Below, piece after piece: positions 16,919-24,754 of a stretch of 25,350 nucleotides of DNA. A program made the position numbers and the translations under genes. Positions within the stretch are counted from its first letter, which is position 1. Every line of letters starts with the position of its first letter. Origin of the DNA: a virus; IMG/VR virus record IMGVR_UViG_3300025151_000272, positions 1 to 25,350 of that record. One strand, given 5' to 3'. The notes beneath the pieces were generated by a model. It ran no database searches, had not been told where the DNA came from, and saw only the letters and a program-made list of their open reading frames with translations.

Positions 16919-17851
16919 TTATGTGAAAGCAAGCGAAAATTCATTATTAGCCGCACTTGGTGTAGCCATAAATGGTATGTCTAACATAATAATTCCATCC
17001 GAATCCCCATACTCTGGAGCAGAAAAATCAGTTTGTGGACAGCTACAAGTAATGATGTTTCCAGCACCACCATTATGTCTCCAGGTATTTGTTCCAGTAC
17101 TGCTACCTTCTGCATCTGTAAAAAAGTTATGTGCAGATAAAGCTGGCATTTCAACTGACAAAGAACCAGAAGGTGATCTTTCAGTTATTATTACACTTTT
17201 GCTACCACCAATAAGTTCTCTATAAATAACATTATTGTTCATATCAAATGACCAATTCTGCAATACGCCAGAATAACCAAATATAGAAAAGTTATCAGTG
17301 TTAAGAGAATTAACGATAACAGGTTTAGCTTGGTGACTAAATGTTGTTGTAGGTAAAGCTGCATCAGTAATTGTTCCCTTTATACCAACCATATTAAAAG
17401 TTATGGTAGGAATTTCAGAAACCGCCAAATTTATAGAAAAAGTTCCTCGACAACCCGAAATCTTATGTAAGACCCCATCATAATTACACCAAATTGTACA
17501 ACTACCAAAATCAGATGACTCAGGTGCATAAGTATTAGAAGTAGAAGATACAGTTGTAAGTGCTAATCCAGAACTTTCTAAAAGAGGAGAATATTTTGGA
17601 GCAGTTCCAGCCGTCCCGCTACCTGCCATTTCCACAGTTATACTTACTTCTACACGTTGGTTAGCTAATAAAACTTCTTGGTTACCAAGGTATGGTCTAA
17701 TTGTTTCTCTACTAACTTCATCGCTAACAATTGGTGTAAGTTCAAGTGAAGTTACTTGTACAGCATTTGCACTACCAGTAGGAGTGGTTGACGCATTATA
17801 ACTAGCCTCGCTTTTTACGAGTATAGTTTTTAGCTTTGAGTTCTTAGCCAT
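16919..17851 (-). CDS. Major tail tube protein (lambda V-like)
   Basis: A 310-residue beta-rich protein in the lambda V position. It begins MAKNSKLKTILVKSEASYNA and contains ELTPIVSDEVSRETIRPYLG, EVSITVEMAGSGTAGTAPKY and SGCRGTFSINLAVSEIPTIT. This is typical of the tail tube family with a paired first strand and a repeated tube domain (Phage_tube_2 as I recall). Length is somewhat above lambda gpV (246). The final 60 residues (ITCSCPQTDFSAPEYGDSDG) contain a second FSAPEYGDSDGIIML-type strand set, so a full second half of the fold is likely. It is flanked on both sides by copies of the same intergenic element, which suggests separate control of this abundant protein. No clear ribosome site precedes the ATG. 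Confidence 0.87.
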   Translation of the reverse strand: MAKNSKLKTILVKSEASYNASTTPTGSANAVQVTSLELTPIVSDEVSRETIRPYLGNQEVLLANQRVEVSITVEMAGSGTAGTAPKYSPLLESSGLALTTVSSTSNTYAPESSDFGSCTIWCNYDGVLHKISGCRGTFSINLAVSEIPTITFNMVGIKGTITDAALPTTTFSHQAKPVIVNSLNTDNFSIFGYSGVLQNWSFDMNNNVIYRELIGGSKSVIITERSPSGSLSVEMPALSAHNFFTDAEGSSTGTNTWRHNGGAGNIITCSCPQTDFSAPEYGDSDGIIMLDIPFMATPSAANNEFSLAFT

Positions 17852-17890
17852 TGTTTCATTAACTAAAAGGTGGTTATTACTATAATAGTC

Positions 17891-17914
17891 TAATATTACT
17901 ATTAAAGAATAGTA
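17891..17914 (-). repeat. Intergenic element B, hairpin-forming 24-mer
   Basis: This lies at the very start of the 63-base gap upstream of the tail tube gene, abutting the stop codon of the tail terminator gene. The minus strand starts TACTATTCTTTAATA and ends AATATTA. It forms a 7-base stem (TACTATT with AATAGTA, loop CTTT), not the same stem as element A. A second small palindrome, ACTATTATAGT, follows at 17889-17879 and contains a TATAGT that could act as a -10 box. Confidence 0.6.
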
Positions 17915-18349
17915 TTATTGAGATAGATCTGTATAAAGTGTTCTATATTTAATAACCCAATTAGTAGATATGACCGCTGTAGGTAAGTCTCCATCTTGTA
18001 AGACATAATCATGACCTAAAGGCTGAACATCTATTGCAAGGCCACCAAGAGTGCTTGTAGCTAACATCTTTGAATGCAATGATTCTAAAGTAGGATCAGC
18101 AGCTTTATCAGGACTGACAGTTGTAGAACCACGCACAATAATTAAAACTCTTAGCTGTAAATTCCAATCTAAATGACTTAAGCCTGTATTCTGTTCACAA
18201 GTATTACTAATTGGCTCTATAACTAATGCTGGTGTTTCGTTTCTTGTTAAAGGAACTACTCTACTGCGATAAATTTTTGTGCCAACACCTGTAGTGCCAG
18301 ATAATGCAGTTTTTACAGCCGCTAATATATTTTCAGTCTTTGTTGTCAT
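17915..18349 (-). CDS. Probable tail terminator protein (lambda U-like)
   Basis: A 144-residue protein beginning MTTKTENILAAVKTALSGTT. A helix is followed by strands RSRVVPLTRNETPALVIEPI and LDWNLQLRVLIIVRGSTTVS, a helix (ADPTLESLHSKML), then LPTAVISTNWVIKYRTLYTD. This helix-strand-helix-strand plan with a terminal V..Y.T strand is typical of the tail terminator/minor tail U family, and the gene lies immediately before the tube gene as U does in lambda. It would cap the assembled tube and bind the head connector. Its ATG overlaps the upstream stop by 4 bases. Lambda has both Z and U here; only one gene of this type is present. Confidence 0.75.
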   Translation of the reverse strand: MTTKTENILAAVKTALSGTTGVGTKIYRSRVVPLTRNETPALVIEPISNTCEQNTGLSHLDWNLQLRVLIIVRGSTTVSPDKAADPTLESLHSKMLATSTLGGLAIDVQPLGHDYVLQDGDLPTAVISTNWVIKYRTLYTDLSQ

Positions 18350-18627
18350 GTTTTTTGAAGCGTAATGGTTACTAATTCTCCATCAGTATCAAACATTGTT
18401 TCTCTTACGGTATATTCAATATCATTTACAGTAATTTCATCATTTGCTTTTAAAGTTCCAAAATCTTTTGCTTTTGCTCTTATTGAATAATCACTAAATA
18501 ACACATTTCCATCTGCCATTATCTGAGATGGTTCACTCAAAATTGCATTTGCAATCACTCCACCCGCAACACAAGATACACCAAATTCGCCTCCTACAAA
18601 GACATCATTATCGTCACTTAGTGCCAT
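18346..18627 (-). CDS. Probable head-tail joining protein (FII-like)
   Basis: A 93-residue protein beginning MALSDDNDVFVGGEFGVSCV. The sequence alternates beta strands: AILSEPSQIMADGNVLFSDY, SIRAKAKDFGTLKANDEITV and VNDIEYTVRETMFDTDGELV. The element G.LK..D.I.VN...YTVR....D.DG is what FII-type and similar head-tail connectors show. Its position between capsid and tail terminator fits a ring that attaches the tail to the head. The start overlaps the upstream small gene by 14 bases and the stop overlaps the U-like gene by 4. Assignment relies on position and pattern; a stopper role is an alternative. Confidence 0.65.
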   Translation of the reverse strand: MALSDDNDVFVGGEFGVSCVAGGVIANAILSEPSQIMADGNVLFSDYSIRAKAKDFGTLKANDEITVNDIEYTVRETMFDTDGELVTITLQKT

Positions 18628-18793
18628 TAGATTTGCGTTTTACAGTTTTTTTAGGTTTTGTCTCTATTGGAGCATCAATTGCTTTGCCCATACCTTTTAA
18701 TAAGGTCGCATCTTTATCGCTAATGTCATAAATTTGACCAGCCTCTAAAGCTATACCACTAGCAACCACATTTCTGAGAACTAATACTTTCAT
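18614..18793 (-). CDS. Small head-region protein, 59 residues, FI position
   Basis: I choose the ATG at 18793-18791, giving MKVLVLRNVVASGIALEAGQ and ending in a Lys-rich tail (KPKKTVKRKSNGTK). A longer TTG start at 18811 would add MTPFFF, but those codons are the T-tract and stem of a hairpin, so it is unlikely. The first 45 residues (strand, AGQIYDISDKDATLLKGMGK) resemble short proteins encoded after capsid genes in many siphophages; the DxDA.LL..G.GKAI turn is typical. The basic tail is unusual. Role unknown; it may line the head-tail interface. The ATG follows the terminator T-tract at once, with no ribosome site in front. Confidence 0.68.
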   Translation of the reverse strand: MKVLVLRNVVASGIALEAGQIYDISDKDATLLKGMGKAIDAPIETKPKKTVKRKSNGTK

Positions 18794-18823
18794 AAAAAAA
18801 AAGGGGGTCAATTAAGACCCCTT
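18794..18823 (-). terminator. Intrinsic terminator after the capsid gene
   Basis: On the minus strand the transcript would read AAGGGGTC, loop TTAATT, GACCCC and one extra C, then nine T. This is an 8-pair stem with a small bulge directly followed by a T-tract, the textbook form of a rho-independent terminator. It lies 6 bases past the capsid stop and ends at the start codon of the next small gene. Because the operon clearly continues, it should be partial, lowering transcription of connector and tail genes relative to the capsid. Confidence 0.8.
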
Positions 18824-18829
18824 ATAAAT

Positions 18830-20773
18830 TTAAGTAGTAGCATCAAGCATTGCAGCGAAACCACTTGGCTGACGAATTGCTACGTCAATAGTTGTTATCG
18901 CTCTCATTGCTGTTAATGCTTTAGTGAAGTCTGTTGAATCAGAATCTGACATTGCAAGTTCTAATCCATTACCCCAGAAGCCAACCATAGCTTGTGAGAA
19001 ATCACCAAATAAAACAGCAGAACAAGAACCACTTGTAGAACCTTTTGTAAGGTTAGAAGGAACTTGGTTTGTAACACCAATTTGATAGCCGTTAATGATA
19101 CCTGGAGTTGATCCACGACCAATAGCCTCTAAATTAGTATTCCAAAGGAAACCACCTGTTGAACCACTATCACGAAGTTTCTTAAGTGCTGTAGAAACTT
19201 TAGGGTTAGTTAGGTAAGCCATGCTTCCACCACCAGCATTGTCAATAAGAACTTCTTTTTCTAAGTCCATTAAATGCTCAATAGTAATTGCAGCACCGTT
19301 TGTTCCACCAGCTACAGATCCAATACCAGAAGTCTGAAGAATACCTGTAGGCTGACCAGAAGAACCAGTTCCATTAAGAATTGCAAGGTCAACACCGAGA
19401 GCAACGGTTTCTTGAAGATCTCTTCTAATTAATTCTTCAATTCCAGGAGTTGCCTGTAAAAGAGTCTGTCTAGAGAACTTAGAAAGTACTCCGAAATTCT
19501 TTGGTGCGAGAGACACTTGATCGAAAGTTGACTCTGACTGAGTGATTGCAGTTGTTTCATTTGCAAGCCAGTAGCCAGTAGAAACTCCGCTTCTTCTTGG
19601 AACATCAATATTTCCAACAAGACCTGTCATTGTTCTTGCACCTAGAGTAAGCAATAAGCTCTCATTACGAAGTGCTTCAATGAAGTCTTCAGCCAGTAGA
19701 TCTGTCTCAACCAAATTACCCCCTGTGGTTGCTCCAGAAGTTACATATGTAGCTCTTTTTTCTAATGCAGAATAAGGAACTAAAATACTTTGTTCTTTAG
19801 TTCTAGAAACACCAGAACGCTCAATTTCTTGAGAAATTTCTCTTGCTAAACCAGCTTCACGAGATGAAAAGTCTCTAGTATAAGCAGCTTTAATAGCAGC
19901 TTGAATACTATATCTTTCTTTTCTAAGCTCTTGCTTATCTACTTGCTTTGCAGCAACAGTAGGTGTTGGCTTAGAACTAATCTGATCAAGAACAGCTTCT
20001 CTTGCCTGGTCTATAGAAGAACCATTTTCAACAAGCTGTCTGCCTAAATCAGAAAAACCATGTTTTGCTGTTAAAGCATTAATAGTAGCTATGCGTGAAC
20101 GCTCCTCGTTTCTAGCCTTTTTTTCAGCTTCAGAACGCACCACACTTAAATCGGGGGTGTCAGTCATTTCAATTTGATTGTTTAATTGGTCAGGTGATGC
20201 GTCTGACTTAGACGCAGAAGAAGGTGATTGCTCACGCTCTTCTTTTATTATAGGTTGTTCTTGCGTATTAGTAGCAAGCTTTCTCCCTAAACCAACAGAA
20301 AAGTCGGCTGGTGTAGAAACCAAGCTAACCTCCGCTGGAGTGAATTTGGTAACACGATAAGAATTACCTTCTCCTTCCTCAGTTTCATCAACTGAGTAGC
20401 CAAAACTTACATTTCTGTAAATCTTGTCTTTTACCATTTGTAATGCCTCTTCACCAGCAGCATTACGAGCAAATCGTACTTTTGCTCTTCCCTGTTTTTT
20501 CTTTTTATCCAGATAAGCCCGTTCCACAACTCCGATTACGGAGGATGGATCGTGCATCCAGAGTAAAGGTGCTGAAGCATTAAGCCTGGAAAAATCAATA
20601 CTATCCTCTCGGTGTACTAAAATTTCTTCACCTAATAAACCTCTATTAACAGGGGTTTCAGAACTAAAGGGAAATTCAATAGTTCGTTCTTCTTCATTGA
20701 GTTCTCTTGAATCAAGTAACTCAGAAAAATGACGAAGTTGTGTTCTTTCCTCTAGATCACGTTGTTCCTCCAT
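18830..20773 (-). CDS. Fused prohead protease and HK97-type major capsid protein
   Basis: A 647-residue fusion. Residues about 25-165 are an HK97-family prohead protease: EEILVHREDSIDFSRL, LLWMHDPSSVIGVVE with His74, YRNVSFGYS with Ser123, and TPAEVSLVSTPAD. Residues about 200-330 are a charged, helical delta-type scaffold segment (RIATINALTAKHGFSDLGRQ). From about 335 is the HK97 capsid fold: YVTSGATTGGNLVETDL, RNESLLLTLGARTMTGLVGN, FGVLSKFSRQTLLQATPGIE, LAILNGTGSSGQPTGILQTS, and the end MRAITTIDVAIRQPSGFAAM. It must cut itself free of the protease and delta parts during maturation. An internal ATG (Met203) has no ribosome site, so separate capsid synthesis is not indicated. The gene overlaps the portal end by 17 bases and is followed by a terminator. 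Confidence 0.92.
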   Translation of the reverse strand: MEEQRDLEERTQLRHFSELLDSRELNEEERTIEFPFSSETPVNRGLLGEEILVHREDSIDFSRLNASAPLLWMHDPSSVIGVVERAYLDKKKKQGRAKVRFARNAAGEEALQMVKDKIYRNVSFGYSVDETEEGEGNSYRVTKFTPAEVSLVSTPADFSVGLGRKLATNTQEQPIIKEEREQSPSSASKSDASPDQLNNQIEMTDTPDLSVVRSEAEKKARNEERSRIATINALTAKHGFSDLGRQLVENGSSIDQAREAVLDQISSKPTPTVAAKQVDKQELRKERYSIQAAIKAAYTRDFSSREAGLAREISQEIERSGVSRTKEQSILVPYSALEKRATYVTSGATTGGNLVETDLLAEDFIEALRNESLLLTLGARTMTGLVGNIDVPRRSGVSTGYWLANETTAITQSESTFDQVSLAPKNFGVLSKFSRQTLLQATPGIEELIRRDLQETVALGVDLAILNGTGSSGQPTGILQTSGIGSVAGGTNGAAITIEHLMDLEKEVLIDNAGGGSMAYLTNPKVSTALKKLRDSGSTGGFLWNTNLEAIGRGSTPGIINGYQIGVTNQVPSNLTKGSTSGSCSAVLFGDFSQAMVGFWGNGLELAMSDSDSTDFTKALTAMRAITTIDVAIRQPSGFAAMLDATT

Positions 20774-22283
20774 TTGATTCAGAAGTTGTATTTGTATCTA
20801 TATTAGCTTGCTTTTGCTCCGTAGCGACATCAGTATCAAATAAAAGTCCTAAACTATCAGCCATATCGACTTCAGCCTTTCTAGCAGTCATTAATTCGTC
20901 TATATCACCACCTTGTTCAGCAATTACTTGTGCTTGTGTTTTTAATCCAGCCTTAATTGCCTCTTTTGCACTTGCCACCTCTTTTTGTGGGTCAACAAAT
21001 TCAAAACCACGAGGTTGCCATTTTACTTTTTTATATTTATCAGGCTTAGTTTCATATCCTGGCAAAGATAATGCACCTGACAAAACAGCCATATCTAGCC
21101 ATTGTTCAAATACTCTTTGATGTAATCCTTTTATGAAGAATTGTTGCAAACTCTTATATTGAGTGCGATCTTCGAGCATAGAAAGACGGCTAGAACTGTA
21201 ATTAGATTGAGAAAAGTCTTTTGAAATACTTTCATAGCTGATTCCTATTCCAGCAGCCATACCACGCAAGCAAGCTCTCATAAATGGTTCAAATTCACCA
21301 TTAGGGGCATCAAAATTGGGTACTGTCACATTTTGTCCAGGTTCTAAATAATGAAAAGCACCAGGTGACCATTCTGAAACTCTATCCCCTTCATATATTT
21401 CACCACCATCATTAAGTTCTCCTTCTGGTGAACTAATAAATGCCATTAATGCACTTGCACCTCTAGCTTTTATTACTGAACTTTCAGCATAGCCATCAAG
21501 ATGATGTAATTGTTTTAAAACAGGTGCTAACCAAGGTACACCTCTAGTTTGTTCTGGTCTGTCAGTTAAATATAAATGAATAACTTCATTTGCTGGCAAA
21601 ATCATGTGCCTTGCAACTTTTTTCTTTGACGGAAATGCACTATCGCCTGGATGTTCAGTAAAAAATGCATATGAAATTGGTCGATGCCATTCATCATGCC
21701 TAATACCCATACGCCAACTTTCTTTAATATTATTAGTGCCTCCGTTGTAGTCGTTATCTAACCTATCGCTTTCTAAAATTTCTAAAGCAAAAGGTACTTT
21801 ACTTCTACCAAATTTTTTATTTACTATTCTTACAAAAACTTCTCCTGACTCTATAAGACTAGAACAACATAATTTTTCAATATCTGTCCAACATAATCGA
21901 CCAGCAGTATGACAAGAATCGTATCTACCCCAATCGTGCCATAACTCTTCTACTACATCATTTTTTTCAACATCTAAGCCCTTACCATATCTTTCTTTCT
22001 TTATTTGTGATTGCATTTTAATGCCATTAAAACCAATAACATTACCAACAATAGTTCTTACCGCTTGTTTGCCATAAGGAGTGTCTCTTACAATTTGACG
22101 ACTACGTTGTTGTAGTTTTGGCAAACTACCTTTTATCTCAGCATCAGCCGAAGTGTTATTTGCCATCCATCCAGCAAGTAATCTGCCACTAGATGCAGAA
22201 GCATAAGATCTTCTTTTTATGTTGACGGTTTCTAAACCAAATAAAGCTTGAAATGCTTTACCAACTCTTGTTCTTAATCCCAT
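20757..22283 (-). CDS. Portal protein, lambda B family
   Basis: A 508-residue portal of the lambda gpB family (Phage_portal_2). It begins MGLRTRVGKAFQALFGLETV. Typical segments are LLAGWMANNTSADAEIKGSL followed by RQIVRDTPYGKQAVRTIVGN, then EVFVRIVNKKFG, WHRPISYAFF, NEVIHLYLTDRPEQTRGVPW and GISYESISKDFSQSNYSSSR. The last is the portal wing/crown signature of this family. Length is near gpB (533). It forms the 12-fold packaging ring. The C-terminal 60 residues are Asp/Thr/Gln-rich and end with NTTSESNGGTT. The stop lies inside the start of the protease-capsid gene, so the two may be coupled in translation. Confidence 0.93.
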   Translation of the reverse strand: MGLRTRVGKAFQALFGLETVNIKRRSYASASSGRLLAGWMANNTSADAEIKGSLPKLQQRSRQIVRDTPYGKQAVRTIVGNVIGFNGIKMQSQIKKERYGKGLDVEKNDVVEELWHDWGRYDSCHTAGRLCWTDIEKLCCSSLIESGEVFVRIVNKKFGRSKVPFALEILESDRLDNDYNGGTNNIKESWRMGIRHDEWHRPISYAFFTEHPGDSAFPSKKKVARHMILPANEVIHLYLTDRPEQTRGVPWLAPVLKQLHHLDGYAESSVIKARGASALMAFISSPEGELNDGGEIYEGDRVSEWSPGAFHYLEPGQNVTVPNFDAPNGEFEPFMRACLRGMAAGIGISYESISKDFSQSNYSSSRLSMLEDRTQYKSLQQFFIKGLHQRVFEQWLDMAVLSGALSLPGYETKPDKYKKVKWQPRGFEFVDPQKEVASAKEAIKAGLKTQAQVIAEQGGDIDELMTARKAEVDMADSLGLLFDTDVATEQKQANIDTNTTSESNGGTT

Positions 22284-22285
22284 GA

Positions 22286-22861
22286 TTATCTAAAAATAAG
22301 ATTGTTAATAAATGGATCACCTTTACCTTGTTTTATTTTGTCTGCTCTTTGCTCTCTATTTACTTGTGCCTTATAAATTGTTCTAAGTCTTCTTAATTCA
22401 GACATATCCATATATTTAAATGTACGATCACCAATTGTATATTCAGCAGCCTTGTTAGTAACTATTCCTTTTATTGCAGCTTCAATTAGTTCAACCATCT
22501 TTTCTGCTTCAGTTCTTAAATCAATCTTTCCTGGATTACTACCTGTATAAACTAAACTTTGATCAATAGTTAAAACACCACGTTCTAATGTAACTTCATC
22601 ACTAGCACCTGTTTTTGATGCAACTGCTTGATATTGCCATTTTCCATCTTCTAAATCGTTTGTTTGCGTAGATGTTAAGACAAATGTCCAGCCAGTTCCT
22701 TTATCTGTGCCAGTAATTGTTAATGCACCACCATTTATACTTCGCAAATAGTATTTACAGGTGTAATTAGTATTAGTTACTGATTCATTTGCATAATTAA
22801 CAGAACCAGCCAAATCCCAAGTAATGGTATCTCCTTGTGCAAATTGAAATGGTATGCCCAT
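22286..22861 (-). CDS. gpW-like head completion protein fused to an N-terminal beta domain
   Basis: A 191-residue protein between terminase and portal, where lambda has W (68 residues). Residues about 115-170 resemble gpW: EAEKMVELIEAAIKGIVTNK, a beta hairpin around YTIGDRTFKY, then MDMSELRRLRTIYKAQVNRE. This helix, hairpin, helix order is the gpW fold. Residues 1-101 are a separate beta-rich domain (FQFAQGDTITWDLAGSVNYA, YYLRSINGGALTITGTDKGT, VLTSTQTNDLEDGKWQYQAV, and TLERGVLTID) with the plan of the small adaptor at 6770-7105. A short linker joins them. gpW would close the portal after packaging; the added domain could decorate the neck or bind another head part. The fusion is clear; the family of the N-terminal domain is inferred. 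Confidence 0.75.
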   Translation of the reverse strand: MGIPFQFAQGDTITWDLAGSVNYANESVTNTNYTCKYYLRSINGGALTITGTDKGTGWTFVLTSTQTNDLEDGKWQYQAVASKTGASDEVTLERGVLTIDQSLVYTGSNPGKIDLRTEAEKMVELIEAAIKGIVTNKAAEYTIGDRTFKYMDMSELRRLRTIYKAQVNREQRADKIKQGKGDPFINNLIFR

Positions 22862-22870
22862 AAAATTTTT

Positions 22871-24754
22871 CTACCAATTAGTAATAAAGTTTGGTTTACT
22901 ACCCCTACGATTCAATATTACACGTTTTTTATCGGTTTGTAAGACTTTCTTAGCATAGATTTCCCATATCTTAAGCCTTGGAAAGCGTTGATAAAGTAGG
23001 TTTAAGGCAGCGTAACTATATACAAGCTCGTCTAAGCGTTCTGATCTAGCTCCAGATCTCTTTTGCCATACAGGAACAGAAAAACCTGACCTATTTGTCT
23101 GTAAAACTTGTTGTTCAGATGTTATTTCTTTGAAATATGAATGATCTGTATCGCAATGAAAGTGTAAATAGCCTGGACTACTTTCTTTCTCCTTCTTTTC
23201 ATTATGCTTCAATCTGCCCATAATGCAATCTTTTATTGTGTCAGTACCAACCATATATAAAGCAACACCTTTTCTTATCGCCCTACCCTTGTAGTTAATA
23301 TCAACAAATTTACCTTTACTAATTGGAGGTTGGTTTCTTGTTGAAGCACCTTTAATTGCTATAACACCAAGATGTTGATGTTCACGACAATATGTATAAA
23401 CAGGAACTGTTGCTAATCCTCCGCTATCTACCGCAGTTACTTCTATTTTAAGTTTCTTACCATCTGCCCTTTCCCATTCATTTGTTATCAACGTAGTTAA
23501 AGTTGACCATACATCTTGTTGATGAGGGTCACCATCTATAGAACCATGTGATATTAGCCATCCTTCTTCACCATTAGCCCATCCCCAAACAGAATAAGAT
23601 AATCTTTGTTCTGAAGTACCGCCTCCACCTTGTACATCAACTCCCATTGTTAAAACAACAACTTCGTTAGGAACAGTATTAGGTTCATAAGAATCAACGT
23701 GTTCCATCAAACCTTCAGCAGATAATTTACTTACATAATCCGCTGACCAAGTTTCTGATAATCGAGTATTAACAAAGGTTTTTAATGCTGGAGCGTCATC
23801 TTGACATCTAAGAAATTCTGTAACCGCTTCTTCCCATGAATACCAGCCAAGAGGACTGTAAAGACCATTTAAGTGAAACCCTGCTGTCTTGCCATCAAAT
23901 GGTCTAGTAGCTCGCCATTCTCCTTCTCTAAGCATTTTGGGTTTATGTATCTCCTTAAACCTTTCACCACAATGTTCGCATTCATATTCAACAGTACTAG
24001 GATCATTCTTTTCCCATTTAATTTGCGGCCACTTTAAATCGCTATATTCTCCGCAACAAGGCATTGGTACATAATATTTTCTAAAATCAGACCTTAATAA
24101 TTCTTTTTCAATACGGCTGTAATCTCTAATTGTTGGCGTAGAAGTTATTAAAATCTTTTTTCTGGCATAAGTTGTAGCACGTTTTGCTGCTAGTTCTACA
24201 GGATCACCCTCACCTTCTACATCAAGAGGAAATGCATCTATCTCATCTGCAAAGATATAACGACAAGGAGTAGATCTTAAACCAGTAGCACTATTAGCAC
24301 CAGTTAACAACAACATCCCTCCTGGAAACTCTTTACTAAACAATGTATTACCACTATCTCTACTTCTAGGTGCTTCAACACGTTCTGCTAATACAGGGGT
24401 TTCTTGAAACATAGGTGATAGCCTTTGTTTTGACAGTCTCTTAGCCATTTCTACAGTTGGCTGGATCGCAAGAAGGCTGGAGGGTGCGTGATGCACAACA
24501 TATCCAATAAAATTGTTGCCCGATTCTGTTTTCCCTGTCTGAGAGCCAAATTGCATTACTACTCTTTGTATTGGACTGCTTGTACTTAAACAATCCATTG
24601 GTTCTTTTAAATATGGTGTTCTTTCTGTTCTAAAACGCCCTGGCTCACTAGAGGCTTTACTGGAAAGCATTCTATATTTATCAGCCCATTCGCTGACAGT
24701 TAACTCTTGTTCTGGCTCAATACCTTCAAAAAATCCTTCAAGCCAAGCGTTCAT
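22871..24754 (-). CDS. terL: Terminase large subunit, GpA family
   Basis: A 627-residue terminase of the lambda gpA type. The ATPase domain has Walker A GSQTGKTES (70-78) and Walker B RYIFADEID with Asp170 and Glu171, and ITSTPTIRDYSRIEKELLRS as the following conserved block. A Cys pair, MPCCGE (233-234), with CEHCGE (259-262) may bind zinc, as in many GpA proteins. The segment GLYSPLGWYSWEEA is characteristic of the family. The nuclease domain starts near LTMGVDVQGGGG with Asp373, followed by LKIEVTAVDSGG (a second acidic motif). It ends with a short basic tail. Length matches lambda gpA (641). It starts 17 bases inside the small subunit gene, with an AGAGGAA ribosome site upstream of the ATG. 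It cuts and pumps DNA into the prohead. Confidence 0.94.
   Translation of the reverse strand: MNAWLEGFFEGIEPEQELTVSEWADKYRMLSSKASSEPGRFRTERTPYLKEPMDCLSTSSPIQRVVMQFGSQTGKTESGNNFIGYVVHHAPSSLLAIQPTVEMAKRLSKQRLSPMFQETPVLAERVEAPRSRDSGNTLFSKEFPGGMLLLTGANSATGLRSTPCRYIFADEIDAFPLDVEGEGDPVELAAKRATTYARKKILITSTPTIRDYSRIEKELLRSDFRKYYVPMPCCGEYSDLKWPQIKWEKNDPSTVEYECEHCGERFKEIHKPKMLREGEWRATRPFDGKTAGFHLNGLYSPLGWYSWEEAVTEFLRCQDDAPALKTFVNTRLSETWSADYVSKLSAEGLMEHVDSYEPNTVPNEVVVLTMGVDVQGGGGTSEQRLSYSVWGWANGEEGWLISHGSIDGDPHQQDVWSTLTTLITNEWERADGKKLKIEVTAVDSGGLATVPVYTYCREHQHLGVIAIKGASTRNQPPISKGKFVDINYKGRAIRKGVALYMVGTDTIKDCIMGRLKHNEKKEKESSPGYLHFHCDTDHSYFKEITSEQQVLQTNRSGFSVPVWQKRSGARSERLDELVYSYAALNLLYQRFPRLKIWEIYAKKVLQTDKKRVILNRRGSKPNFITNW

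Noticed and set aside
18614-18811. A 65-residue start at TTG 18811 for the small gene after the capsid.
   Set aside because: The added codons are the terminator stem and T-tract; the ATG at 18793 gives a normal start.
19429-19620. A 63-codon minus-strand frame inside the capsid gene.
   Set aside because: It overlaps the well-supported capsid fold in another frame, with no start signal or recognisable product.
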